Source of the DNA: Volvox africanus
Lineage: Eukaryota; Chlorophyta; Chlorophyceae; Chlamydomonadales; Volvocaceae
Assembly (NCBI GenBank): GCA_030268105.1
Contig: BSDZ01000010.1
Span: 596,001-660,000 of the forward strand
Direction: 5' to 3'
Length of the DNA: 64,000 bases
The translations under genes were made by a program, and so were the position numbers. The notes beneath the pieces were generated by a model, which saw nothing but the letters and a program-made list of their open reading frames with translations, was not told where the DNA came from and searched no databases. Shown here in pieces: positions 1 through 13,000 of this stretch (its first letter is position 1; every line of letters starts with the position of its first letter).

Positions 1-283
1 ATTCTGGTCCCCCCTCGCCCAGTTGGTTAGGTTGTACTTCTCGCAGCGTCTTACAGCAGTCCCAGGCTTTTCCCTGGCTCTATGCGTCTTAACTGTTCCA
101 TCGAGTCTCTGTTTCTATATCTTGTTGCGTTGCGGTACATTTAAGTCACCCTCCCTCCCTCCCTACTTCCCTCCATCGGATCTACAACTGTTTTCATTAC
201 CTATCTGATTGTACTTCCTATAGCATTGCACATTTACGTCTTCCTCTCCCTCCCCTCCCCCCGCCGTGCCCCGCTCCCTCTAG
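1..283 (+). other. Intron sequence upstream of the first visible protease exon
   Basis: This pyrimidine-rich stretch ends in an acceptor (tag at 281-283) that leads straight into the transmembrane exon of the m-AAA protease, so at least its right part is intron. The upstream exons (mitochondrial targeting sequence and first membrane span) must lie left of the window. I see no convincing exon here. Confidence 0.6.
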
Positions 284-3200
284 GTACGTGGACGAGGTCA
301 GCCTGGTGAACGTGCTCCTTGAGGTGGCCCCCACCCTGCTGCTGATGGGTGCCACCTACTGGCTCATCAGTCGCCAGATGCGGCAGATGACTGGCATGGG
401 AGGACTAGGCCGCGGCGGACTGGGGGGACGCAATGGCAGGGGCGGCATGGGCGGCGCGGGAGGCTTCTTCGGCATGGTGAGGCCGAGGATCGCATGCGGG
501 GAGGGTGGGGCGGCAGGGAGCGAGGGAGGCAGGCGGACCTCCATGTAAGGGAATGATGCATCCGGTGGAAGTTTTCGTATCTCTAGTATGTATAGTACGA
601 TGCTGATCCCGGAGGCTGGTGCGGATCCTGGGGCGCCAGTGGGGCCGGAAGGGGGGCCAACGCACGGAGGCAAAACAAAGGCAGGATTATTAAGAAGTCC
701 AGTCGAAGCTGGAATGTGTCAAAACCGTATTATGATTATTGGAGAACGCGTGGTCGGTGGCCCTTGAGGAGGACGCTGGTGGGTGGGAGGGGGCATATTC
801 GGGCGGAGCATCTGGCCTTTGCGCATCTGGCCTTACGAGGAGATATTTGCAGTTTCATTGAGACAGGTAGCTGATAACTGCAGCGGCTTATAAGCACGGT
901 CCTGCTCCTCTAAACACAATTAAACTATGACCGCACATCTCTCTAAAGACTGTGGTGGTGGTGGTGATTGTGTTAGTTTAGTCCTCTGGTAAAGAGCTTT
1001 GTAGAAGCTCCCATCTCCCCACCCACCCCCATTCCACTTTCCTTACTTTGGACGACGTCGGCCATCATTCGACCCTCACGGTTAGTCTTCCCTTCTTCAG
1101 TATCAGCACCAGGATTCGTTTTATCCGACTTCCCCAACCCCCCTTGTTAACCCCACCTCATGCCCACATCTTCAGTCGAAGGCCAACGTATCCTTTATGG
1201 ACAAGTCAAAGGAGCGTATTGTGTTCAGGGACGTGGCGGGCTGCGATGAAGCCAAAACCGAGATTATGGAGTTCGTAGACTTTTTGAAGAATCCGAAGAA
1301 GTACATCGACCTGGGAGCGAAAATTCCGAAGGGCGCGCTGCTCGTGAGTTGTGCGCACGGGGATCCAGTAAAGGGCATGCTAGGACAGGGACGGGGAAGA
1401 AGAGGACAACCAGATGGTGACGAGTATATGTGCCAACAGGCGCAGGCGCAGGTATGGATGGAGGGGGTGTATTGTGTAATGCGTATGTGGCAATTCTTGC
1501 GCACAGTATGTGTCAGTTGCAAGATATGGACAGGTTCGGATGTGGCTTTTAGGATACGTTTTAAGACGGTTATGTCGAGTCTGTCTGAGAGGCGGTTATT
1601 TCGAGTTAGGTCCGCCAAGGTGAGGGCAGCTATTCTCTCACCGAGCGTTGAAGTTGAGGCATGGATATATACCTTTCCAAGAGGTTGGATATGTGTTCGT
1701 GTCCCGTCCCTAACCCACACACATCCGCGTCCATGGCAGGTTGGCCCCCCTGGCACGGGCAAAACACTGCTGGCTAAGGCCACGGCCGGCGAAGCGGGAG
1801 TGCCCTTCCTTTCCATTTCTGGCAGCGACTTCATGGAGATGTTCGTCGGGGTGGGGCCCGCCCGAGTACGGGACCTGTTCGCGCAGGTGGGTGCAGCGAG
1901 ACTGGACAGATCTGTGCTCATCGGGGAGGAAAGAGTGTAGGGCTTGTTTGTTTGTCGGGGAGAGGGAGCGGTATGTGTATGCGTGGTTCCTTCGTTGACA
2001 TGTATCGTGGTACAATATAATACGCTGCTTACAGTTCATTATCGATTAACTTCTCATTGGGTTCCCATTATCCACCTAGCGCAGGCGCGCAACCAGAACC
2101 CCTCCATCATCTTCATTGATGAGATCGACGCCATCGGCCGGGCTCGCGGTCGCGGTGGCGCCATGGGGGGCCACGATGAGCGAGAGAACACGCTCAATCA
2201 GCTGCTGGTCGAGGTGAGGATCTGGGGAGGGGGGGGGAAGAGAAAAAGATGGGGGAGAGATGGGTAGGCAGTAAAAAGGGAGGGAGGCGCAGAAAGGGGA
2301 GGGGAGACGAGGGACTTCTTTTCCTTCTTTCCTCTTAGGCGAGTTGTACGTGATGCACGGACTGGCATAATGAAGTGGTCCGAGTAGGACGACAACGCCA
2401 AGGTGAAGTGTATGTGCAACAGTTTGCTCAAACTGCGGCATCCAACCCCTTGTACCTCAGATGGACGGATTCGCCACCACAAGCGGAGTGGTCGTCCTGG
2501 GTGGTACGAACAGGCCCGACATCCTGGATAAGGCCCTGCTGAGGCCGGGAAGGTAAGTTAGTGCCCTGGCAGTGGGCAGGGAACACTGCGTGGAACAGGT
2601 TTGTGGCTAAGGCTTCTTAGCGGGGTTGGGGCTAGGGTCAAGGCACGTGGGAGATGGGGAGGGATAGAGTCCGAGGGAGTTTTTGTGGGGCTGGCTGCGG
2701 CTTTTTTGCAGTCGCCATTTTTCAGTTGAGCCTGTACTCCATTACCTCCGTCGAATAGTGCATGACTTTGCTCGCCCCAAGGTTTGACCGCATGATCACG
2801 GTGGATACTCCGGACATCAAGGGGCGTGAGCAGATATTCCGGGTGCACCTCGGGAAGCTCAAGCTCGCCCGTGAGGCCGATTTCTACGCGGAGCGGCTTG
2901 CAGCGCTGACGCCAGGCATGAGCGGCGCTGATATCGCCAACGTGTGCAATGAGGCGGCGCTTCACGCGGCGAGGAAAGACAAGGTCTGCAGTGTGGGGTA
3001 GAGGTGGTGCTGTCATAGACTCCAGCTGATGGTGGGGCTGCATTATTAGGTCTTAGAAGTTGTCTGGTCTTGATTCTGTCGCGGCGTGGCATCGGACGAT
3101 GTAATGTTTCGTCCGCCGCTTCCCCCTGGAGCTGACCTGGGGCTCTTTTCGCTGTTTTGTACCCCCCACGCTGATGCACGCTGTTCGCAGGACTCGGTAG

Positions 3201-5692
3201 ATTTGCCGGACTTCGAGGCGGCTATTGACCGGGTCATTGGCGGGCTAGAGAAAAAGAACAAGGTGGGTTGAGGGTTTTGGGGGTGTGTAATCAATTCTTG
3301 GTCAGGGATCCTCCTATCGTATCGTTTTTCGGTACGATATGATACAGGGTGCATACTCGCCTTGTGGGAATGATGTGCGACGAGCCGGTGGACGGGAGGC
3401 AGGTGTCAGCTTTTGTGCGCCACATGGACGCGTTTCGTTAGCTCGCCTTCCTTAATCTCTTTGCAAGTCCTTCTCACATAAGGCCGTGACTCCCCTCCCT
3501 AACACACACGATCACTAAACTCTCCTCTATGAAAAATTTCCTCACCCTCTCCAATCAATCGATCAATCAGTTTAGTTATCCATTCTGTCTGTATATTTGA
3601 TGCCTTACCCGCAGGTCATTTCGACTGAGGAGCGCCGTACAGTGGCTTACCACGAGTCCGGCCATGCGGTGGTCTCCTGGTTCCTTGAGTATGCAGAGCC
3701 TTTGCTGAAAGTGTCCATTGTACCTCGTGGCACCGCCACCCTTGGCTTTGCGCAGTATCTCCCCAACGAGAACCTGCTGCTAACGAAGGTAAGGGGCGGT
3801 ATCTGGTGGCGCTTGTGGGTTCGTGCTTTCAGTATAATGAATTGATATAATATTAATTTATCATATTGAAAGCACGTAAGCCTGCGGTTCGTGGTCATTG
3901 CAATCGGCGATCTCTGCCTTCCTCGTCTGCCCCTTACAGGCAATCAAATGACATGTCCGTCACACCATTCTGTTTCCATTTGTTCTCCGTTATCCCCTCA
4001 CCTTTGTTTCCCCAAAACTCGCCCACTCTTCCCTCTATGGTTTACTCGCATCTCAAGGAGCAACTGCTGGACCGCGTATGCGCAACTCTGGGCGGTCGGG
4101 CGGCTGAGCAGGTGATGCTGGGCAAGATCAGTACGGGAGCAGTCAACGACCTGGAAAGAATCACTCAGATGGCGTATTCGCAGGTAAGGGCATGGAGGGC
4201 GGTCTTCCGACTCGTGGGTCGGGCTTAGGGGAGAAGAGGGAGCAGAGTTCCAGTATGCTAAAGAAAAGGGAGGTGTGAGGAATGCTGGAATGTTTCATGT
4301 CAAGGCCCTCTGTGTTAGGGATTGAGCGATAAAGAATCACGTAATGTGGCACCTTGTGGCGGCAGTATTCCAGACTCCTTTCTCTGCCTGTCGGTTCTCT
4401 TATGGCCTGCCCGGGAGCTCACATGCTAGCGCTTTGAATTACGGGAGTGGCTGGACGGGCGCTCACTAGCCAACATCCTCGTAGCGCTTCATACCGCCTC
4501 CGTTGGCCCCTCACCCTCTTATTCCCTGCTTCAGGTGGCGGTGTACGGCATGAATGAGAAGGTGGGACTGGTGTCCTTCCGCATGGAGCGTGACGCCTTT
4601 GACAAGCCCTATTCGGATGAGACGGCCCGACTTATCGATGAGGAGGTGAGTTTGAGGACTATTTAGCGCTCTTTTATTCCTCTCGAATTAATGGTTAATT
4701 GATATTTTAATATATATTAATATAATACTCTTTAGTAATAATAAAAGAAAGAAATATATTAGTGAGAGAGAGACTCCTCTTAGTGTCAAATTGACACACT
4801 TCGGCTCTCCTCCGCAAATCAGCTGATTACTCAGCAAGGTACCATCGGACTGGTTGGTATACGGTTTGATGTGTTGGAGTTATCCTCCTGGGTGAAGACT
4901 GCTGACGACACCGATCCGCATACCCAACACTTTCGGGAAATATTAGAGCCCGTTCTCCCATGGGTTCCTCGTCTGTCATAGAACCCATCTTCCTCTCCTT
5001 GTTGTCGTTGCCCGTGTCCGGCCCCTACCCTCATGCACTCCGCACCCACAGGTCCGCAGCTTTGTGGACATGGCCTACAAGCGCACCGTGGCACTGGTGG
5101 AGAAGCACCGGGAACAGATTGAGGCCATGACAGCAGAGCTGCTGCGAAAGGAGGTATGCACCTGGGCACCCTACCCTAAGCACCTATGCACGTGCATGAT
5201 GTGGAGATGGGGACGGTGATTCGCCTGTCTGTCTGAATGTCTGTTTCCTCCCCTCCGGGTGCACAGGACGGTGTACAGCTTAGTTGCTTTAGGCAACGGA
5301 TCGCAACGGAATTGCGGTTGCTATTTACCCTCCTGAGTTTAGGGTTTCGGGCTTTTAAATTTCAGCCGTGGATCTTTTTTACTTTCTCATCTCTTACACT
5401 GCAGGTGCTGAATTTGGATGATGTTGAAAGGTTGCTAGGCAAGCGGCCTTTCATGTGCCAAGAGCTCCGGAATATCGACCGTTTCAGGCACGGCTCCGGA
5501 GCCAGTAAGGCCCAAGAGCTGGTGACCGGGGAGAAAACGATGGAGACGGAGACTGGGCCTGGGGAGGAGGAGGGCGGCGCTGGTGGCGATGGCAGCGGCG
5601 GTGCGAAGGAAAATTCAGATGATACGAGTGGTGATGAGAAACGGGTGGAGGGCAAGAAGGGGCGCCGGCCCGGTTTGGTGGTCGCGACGTGA
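284..5692 (+). CDS. Mitochondrial m-AAA protease, FTSH3/10 (AFG3/Yta12) type, 5' truncated
   Basis: ATP-dependent zinc metalloprotease of the inner mitochondrial membrane, which degrades and processes membrane proteins from the matrix side (family knowledge). Phase-consistent exons are 284-476, 1176-1343, 1740-1886, 2085-2213, 2461-2552, 2782-2983, 3191-3262, 3615-3788, 4058-4183, 4535-4645, 5052-5153 and 5405-5692. The first exon carries the second membrane span followed by a Gly/Arg-rich linker. Then come Walker A (GPPGTGKT, exon 3), Walker B ([11 protein letters not shown], exon 4), the SRH segment [17 protein letters not shown] (exon 5) continuing into FDR (exon 6), the zinc site HESGH (exon 8) and the third zinc ligand in GAVNDL (exon 9). 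The tail has the family's RPF...DRF signature and then an acidic Glu/Gly-rich extension ending in a TGA stop. Two acceptors read AAG instead of CAG (before 2782 and 4058). Every catalytic motif in the visible part is intact. The N-terminus is outside the window. Confidence 0.95.
1037..1134 (+). repeat. Dispersed repeat, copy 1 (in a protease intron)
   Basis: This stretch in the 477-1175 intron closely matches 43704-43795, including the shared core gacgacgtcggccatcattc. The two copies differ by substitutions and small indels toward the right end. It sits just upstream of exon 2 of the protease. Confidence 0.75.
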
Positions 5693-7080
5693 GCTGCGGG
5701 TGGTTGTAGGGTGCAAAAGTGATTGGCATGTATGTATTCTTCCAGGCTGATGTCTCTCTGTGTGTCCATGCTGTGCCGGTAAGGATGTGTACCTGAACAT
5801 TATGCTATCCAAATGTTTGGGGTGAGCGGGGTATGGTCATTGGATAGGGCGCCTCAGAAGCGCAGAAGACGCGAAGAGATGTGTAACAAGGTGGGCGTGC
5901 CATCCAGTTCTCATGTTTACTTGCAACCTGAAGGGCTTCACAGTCACCGCCAGGGGCGCGTCTGATGTTGCAATCCTGCTTGACGACGAGCAGGTACAGG
6001 CCTGTAACTTGAGGTGAGGCAGGGGTAGGTGGTTTAGGCAATGAACTCCGATGTGGAAGGCTCTGTGTGTTTTTTGATGTGCAGGGAGAGCTTGCCTGGA
6101 TAAGGTGAGACAGAGAGATTTATGGTGTCAAGTTGCTTACTGCAAAGTTGCTTTCGCGCTTTGGTCTGTGACGGCGCCAAAGGGGAAAGGACGCATCGCC
6201 ATCTCACTGGTATATGGGGTCGCTACTTGATATGTACATTATCGGTCTGCGGAGTCTCCCTGGCAGCTGCGGGCATTGCGGCATAGTACATGGTTGTTAT
6301 GTAGACGGCTGGGCATTGGGGTGTATTCTGTAAGGGCTGAGGTGCTGCTCTTCCTTTCCTTTGGGTGATTTTTCGGAAAAACGACAGGCGGTCACCCGGC
6401 CGCTGTCATTTCCGAGTGTTTCGCCGCTGTCCCGGAGAGCAATCCCCCGGACCCTCGTGCACGCCTATATAAAACCTCCTGTGCAGCCAGCCTTGCGGGC
6501 GTTCCTTGTATCCTGGAGAGATGACCCTGATACTTGATCGACAACCAAGCTTTGCGCGTACTGTCGACACCATCTCGGCGATGGGTCAAAATACAATCAG
6601 AGGACCATTCAAATGGTGTATTACGACGCATCGAATACCCTGATCACCCAAACGCCTCTTTCGCGCGCAATCCTAGCAATAAGTCCTCTTACTCTCTGAC
6701 GCATCTTCATTGGCGCCGTCCTCTTGTGTAATGTTACAGCCTCCCTGGGGCCGCTGCCCTTCTCCTGGGGAGCTCCTGGTCTTGTGCTTTTCACTCAGTG
6801 ACAATACTGGGAAGTATTTAGCATGTAGGTGGGTCCCGTGAACCCACACACTATCCTGAAGCTCTGTTGCTGCCTTTTTCCCTCCCCAGCCCGTTTAACA
6901 ATGTCATGTGTATCCAGTCAACAACTTCACGACGACATTGTTCGCGTGAAGCTCCAGGCTGTGACTGTGGCGGGCGCTGAGGGGCACTAGGTAGAGCGGC
7001 TCCTGCAGCACAGCAGGCAGAGGTACGAAAGGCACACCAGGAGGAAAAGGGGTTTTGCCGTGCGTCGTGATGCACGGCAA
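5693..7080. other. 3' UTRs and spacer between convergent genes
   Basis: This lies between the stop of the m-AAA protease (+) and the proposed stop of TOP6B (-). The first TGTAA poly(A)-type motif after the protease stop is at 5882-5886. On the minus strand the first one after the TOP6B stop is at 6734-6738. No coding region is supported. Confidence 0.6.
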
Positions 7081-10000
7081 TTACCACGGCACCTGGATAA
7101 ACAACATTAAGGTAGCGGAATTACTGAGTAATAAATATTGAGTCCACTATTTTCAAACCAAATAGCCATTACAAAAAAGGTGCTCGGGAGCTCGTAACAT
7201 GTAAACAGCAGCGCGTGATTATTCCCTGTGGTTTCCGTACCTTGGCCACGCCCGCAGCCAGGCCTTGCTGTACCTGGTACTCGAGCGCCTGCAGAGGAAG
7301 AGGGAAGAAGAAGGGGGAAGAACCTCGGCGTGTGTAATAAAAGGCACTGATGGTCCGACCACAGGTTGATTGATTTCCATTGGGATGAGGCGGCAAACAT
7401 CCCCCTCCTGGAGGATGGGACTCCCAGCAAGGGTTGAACCCAGAGGCCTATAATAAGGGGTTCGGCGGGTAGTGGTCGGGGTTGCCGATGCGTCCCACTC
7501 GGAATACCTGGATCATGACTTCTGCTGCATAGGGGACTGCATTGACCCTTCATACCACTCGTGCTCCTTTGACCACCCAAATCCATCCCACCCCGGCCAA
7601 ATCCAACTGAACCCAATGTACACGATTCCAAAATTGAAGCTGTTAAAAAATAAGCCCCATACAATTCTCTTCTGCCTGCAATGATCCAAAACACATGCAC
7701 AGTTCAACAAAGCATCCATGCTCTTATCCAAGCCCCGCGTGTCGTTGTACAAAGCTGGGATCTCTTCCGTAAGTCGCACCATGTCCGTGTCAATCCGCTC
7801 CACATACTCAGTAAGCCGCGCCTGGAGTGTCGCCGCCGTCAGCTCGTGACTCGCAACTGCCGGCAGCAACTGCCGCGAATCATGGACCTCCAACCGCCGC
7901 CGCTTCGCCGTGGCCTCCTGTTCGGGCTTCACCTCCTCTTTGTCCCCCAGGGCGCTTCCACTGCTTCCACGTCCTCCACCGCCTGCTTCAATAGCACGCT
8001 CCGCCATCCGTTCCAAAACCGAGTAGACCGCCTTGGCAACATCGGGGATGTATTTCGTGAGGTTTCGCTTGCGCTGCTTCTGCTCCCTGGCCGCAATCGC
8101 GCGGACGATTTTCACCTTGAGCTGCAGACAACACGCCTGAGCAATGGAGGGGAAACGGGGGGAATGTTAACAGTTGGTCGCACGTCGTTCACTGTGTCGA
8201 CGCGAAATGATTGGAGAGGGATTAAAGTGGGGCTTTGGGTTGGGTATAATTGAAGAGCACATTTCTGGACGTATGCACACACAGACACACAGACACACAC
8301 ACAGACGTTTCTTGGCACATACACATAACGCACTTAAGTGCGCCCGTTCGCAACACGTGAAAGTTGAGTTTGCGGTTCCGTTTTCCTTCCACGCCTCACA
8401 TCTTCTCACGGGCTCGTCGCATTCAACACCTCCCGTCGTTTCCGAAGCAGGCACATTCTGTACCCACCAACCTGGATCGCGGACTTCACCGCCGCCACCA
8501 TTTCCTCCACATCATCACCGATGTACTCTTTGCCCGCGCCCTTGAAGGGTATCTTTGTGCTCACAATGCTCACGAACACACCCACCTGGCAGCGGCAACA
8601 GGGGACGCGATATAGGTCCCGGGGCCGGTGCCGCAGGCCGGCATGGAGGGCAAAGAGATCAAACGAGAAGAGGACCGAGCAAGACAAGAAAAGATATCAC
8701 CTGGCAACGACAGCAGGTGACGCGGGGTGTGATAGTTACTACACGATGAAATAGATAAGCCACCCCACGTGGGGGACTTTCCCCGGTTACCTTGTCGGTG
8801 GCCTGGTTGATTTTGTAGGACGCCCAGTTAATGCGCTTGAGGGCGGTCTTTGTGATAACGTCGGAGCCGCCTTCAAATAGCAGCGGGATGCGGTTGGCGA
8901 AGCGGTGCACGTTGATGCCTGCACCAGGTGTCCAGAAGGTATTCATATACGTGTTTGTGTGAATGTGAATGTGAATGTGAATGTGAATGCGATTGCGATT
9001 GCGATTGCCATGAGAAACGCAAACGATTAAAGGGCAGCGTGTTTTGAAGTTGACAAGTGGCGTTGAAGAATGAGGAGGAGGAGTTTTGGAGCCTGCCTTT
9101 AGCTGCCCCTGTAGACCCTGCCCGAAAGGGGTAGTGTTGCGGCAGGTGATAGTCATGGAGCGTTATCCAAGATGATGCTGATAATGAGGAAGAGGAGGAG
9201 GAGGAGCGGGAGGAGGAGGAGGAGGAGCAGGAGCAGGAGGAGGAGGAGCAGGAGGAGGAGGAAGTGGCAACCAACTAAAGGTCACACATACCTCTCTTCG
9301 GCCCCGAGCGTCCCCTTTCTCAGACTTTGTAATGTGGAAACACTTGATCGGGCATATCACGACTTCCCACACTGATACGGATTCCCCAACCCTAGTTAAA
9401 ACCCATCACTCACCCGGCTTGATGTCCCTGCCGCCTACGCTGACCGCCGCCTCCACGATGAAGGCGTGTCCCTCGAACACCCGCACATCCCCCTGGTGGG
9501 TGGCAATCATGTCAGGGGCCAGCTCCTTCATAACACCCAGGCGGAGGTTGTATTCCCCTGGGAGCGGAGAGAATGGGCGCCAGAAAAGGTGCGTGAGTGT
9601 TAGGGAAGGAAACTGTCCATGGGTGGCTAGGGAGCGTTAATTGCTGAGAGGGATCCGCCTCGTGCCAGCGAGAATCAAGGGGTATCGCCCCTTCTCTCAG
9701 CTCCTTGCCCCTCTGCCCCTTGCCCCTCTGCCCCTGGCCCCTCTGCCCCTGGCCCTTCTCCCACTGGCCCTGGTCCCTGCCGCTTGAGAGCTCTGATAGA
9801 CTCGGTTGGGTTACTCCCAGTGGGCTGCATGTCCAACAATCGAAATACCGTAGCCGCCGAATGCGGTCGCGGTGTCATCAGATCCCGCTGCGTATCGACT
9901 TCGGCACCTGGTTCGGTTACCCGAATAAGGTCCCCAGAACCCGACTTCCTGGCTCACCCGCGGGACTTAGGTGGTCGCCCTTGGGGTCATCGAAGCGGAC

Positions 10001-13000
10001 CTCGTGGAGCAGCTGGTGCAGCCGGACGACCTGCACAGAACGGGGATGCGCTCTGGACGGGTATGGGGCCAAGAAGGGCGGGGGATGTGGGGAAGCTGGC
10101 GTGGTGTGCAGCGGGTGCACAGTTAAACCCGGGCTAACCCCAGTTAACCCCGGTCAGCCGGTCGGAAGGCCCCTCTATTACATTGGTTACCAGAGCTCCC
10201 TCCCCCATCCGCATGTGCGCTGTGATGAGGCATAGCTCCTCAGGAATCTCTGCGTCTGTGAATTCTTGTTTAAAATCTTCATATACTCGCATCCTCCAAC
10301 TCGTAAGCACCTCCACACACCATCAGGCCACCGTCGTGCCCTCACCAGAAACGTCACTTCGGAGCCATCCCATCCCTATAAACCCAACACACACACAAAC
10401 ACATGGCAACGTCCAATAAAAGATCACACGCGTGCACACACATATACACACATACACACCTGTTTGTCTGTTAGCTGTCGTGGGCTCATGTCCCCCTCCA
10501 CCCCAGCCTGCATCTCCCCCACCAGCCGCTCTGCACACACGCGCGCAAACACAGCAGCAACAAAATAATAGTAAAGGCCGAGTTGACAATTCGTTAATGC
10601 TGTTGAAGAGCACAATAAAAGTACAATGGGATCCTGTGTGTGCTCGTGTGTGTGAATGAGTGTGTGCTTGTGAGCCCCAGAGCCATCCACGTGGCGGGTT
10701 CACAGCCCGGCCAGGCAGCGCCCAGGCAGCTCTTGAAGGCCTCACCGGCAAGCGCAGGGCTGACGCAGTCGAACTCTTTGCGCAGGAAGGCAGTGAGTGT
10801 CTTGGTTCCCGTGGCGGCGATGAGGCGCTTAACGAGCTCCAAATCCACGGACGATGGGTGGTGCTTGGTAGCACGTGGGGGCGGCGGCATCACATCCGTA
10901 CGGCGCCTGGAGGATGGGGCGCATGGGGCAGGGCGGATGATGGATAAACGAGACATGTTACCGCTCGGCAGGGGGACAGGGGGCAGTTTAACGTTTTGTT
11001 CGGAAGATCGTCAGGAATTACAACATCTTTAGGGTTATAAGGTGATTTTCTTTGCTAAAACCGCTTTCATAAGATGCATAAGCTCGTACTACGCTACGAG
11101 CGTTGGTATTACTAATTTGGTGCTAGGAGCCTAGGACGGTGTGTCCGCCCCAAATACGGTTATATGTCCTCCCACACGCAACCCCCCGCCCCCAATTTGC
11201 CTGGTGCCCCAGGGCCTAGCCCCCAACCCTGGTGTACGTCTAGTTCAATGGAAAAAGTGCATTCCCCCTCCTATGGCCCCGGCCCGCCTGAAGTTGATCC
11301 GCATGCTGTTCTTGTCCTCCTCCGCCTTATATGTGAAGCAAAAATGCGCGTACGGCGTAATGACGGCGATCTGCCGCAGGTAACGCACGATCTTGGATCT
11401 GCGCCCCCGATGTGCGCGGGGTGGTGGTGGGCCGGGGGGATGAGAGCGGGATGTGGTGATGTAGGGGCCAGACAACTCGTCCACGATAATGTAACATCTG
11501 ATACACCATACATATTGAGTGCACCATTATCCTCCCCCCACTTTCACATAGGTTACACACGCAGTCCTTTTCTATTCCTTTCTTTTCCTTTCCTCAGAAG
11601 GTCAGGTACGGCAAAACCGGAACCTCGTCGTCCCCTCCCCTCCCCCCCAATGCCAGCCCCACCCAAACTCCAGACCTGCAGCAGCCATAGCAACCCATTT
11701 GCGCCTACCTCCTCCCCCACCCAAAGCACTAGGCCCCCTGCTCGGGCCTCCAGCCTATGCCCCGTCCCCGGCATCTCACCGGTAATATTGCCAGTTGCCC
11801 TCTATGGTGAGACTCAGCACGGATCCGTGCCACTGGTCGGGGTTGGGCAGCTGCTCCTCCAGGTGCACGTTGGGCTCATTTCTGTTACCGGATTACGGGG
11901 GACTCAGTTGCGTTATTGAACTATTTTCTTTGTTTTCTTAACTTCTTCTGTTCTATTTTCATTGCGGGAAGCAGAAGCGGCCGCGGATGGGTGCGGAGTC
12001 AGGGGTCTGATATCCGGGGAGTTAAGGAGTTAGGCGTTTGTATCTTGTAAGGCATTCGCTAGGTGTTAGGTGTTGAGTGTTAGGTGTTAGGTGTTGGGTT
12101 GGGACGATTAGGCATCTGTATCCGCGTATCCTCTGCAGTCCCATTTTCGCTTCGCCGTCTGCCGGTCCATAATATATCCTTGACCTGACCTGACCTGACC
12201 TGACCCAATCAGGAAAGTTTCCTTAACAGCAGCAGCTCATGCAAGCAAGGAGGTCAGAGCTGGGCCCAGCGCAGCTTGCTGCACCCACTACAATATACGT
12301 GTGTTGTGTGTGTGTGAACAGTAGAGAGGTCCGGAACCCAGAGTTAGTGATTGTCTGGTGGCGGGAAACGGGTAGAGGTTTGAGGAGTAAGTAATGGCGG
12401 CCCCGATGGCAACACACCCATCGCAAGTAGGCCTCTTCGGCGCACCTCTTAACCCCACATTCATGTTTCCCTGCCTGACCCCACTGCATACCCTCCTCTG
12501 CCACAACACCCGCCTCCTCCCCCCAAGGCAGCACCCGCCTCCCTTCCCCATTCCCATCTAATTTCTGTTTCTCCACACATATGCAAATATCTCTTTTACA
12601 TTATTATTGATGTTATATATAACATAGTATTATAGTAATAATTTACGAAATCCCTCCTTCCTCCGTTTCTCCACCTAGGTTCCCTGATGTAATTGTCAAG
12701 ACTAAGACACATTGCTCAGCGTCCGCCATCACGCAGGCTTTCCTGGAACCCTCTCTCCCCTTCCCCCCGCCTACAAACATACACACACGCCTGTGTATGT
12801 CGATGTCCAGCACGTAATGGCTCCGGGAGGACGTTCCCCGCCGCGCGCTAATAATCTCGAAAGGCAATCCCGTCGTCATCTTGGACCAGATGAGCGCCAT
12901 CTTAGCACCAAGCCCGAACTTGCCACGCGTCTGCTTGACGCCGTACTTGGTGCCGGACAGCACGCGGCCTAGCATGTTGGGAATGTCGCGGTGGGGCATG

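Noticed and set aside
10134..10316. Minus-strand frame with a plausible composition inside TOP6B
   Set aside because: The splice chain through 10460-10530 and 9958-10030 is complete and phase-consistent without it, so it is intronic.
11164..11919. 251-codon plus-strand open frame
   Set aside because: It is antisense to TOP6B exons 7 and 8 and low in complexity, with no domain.
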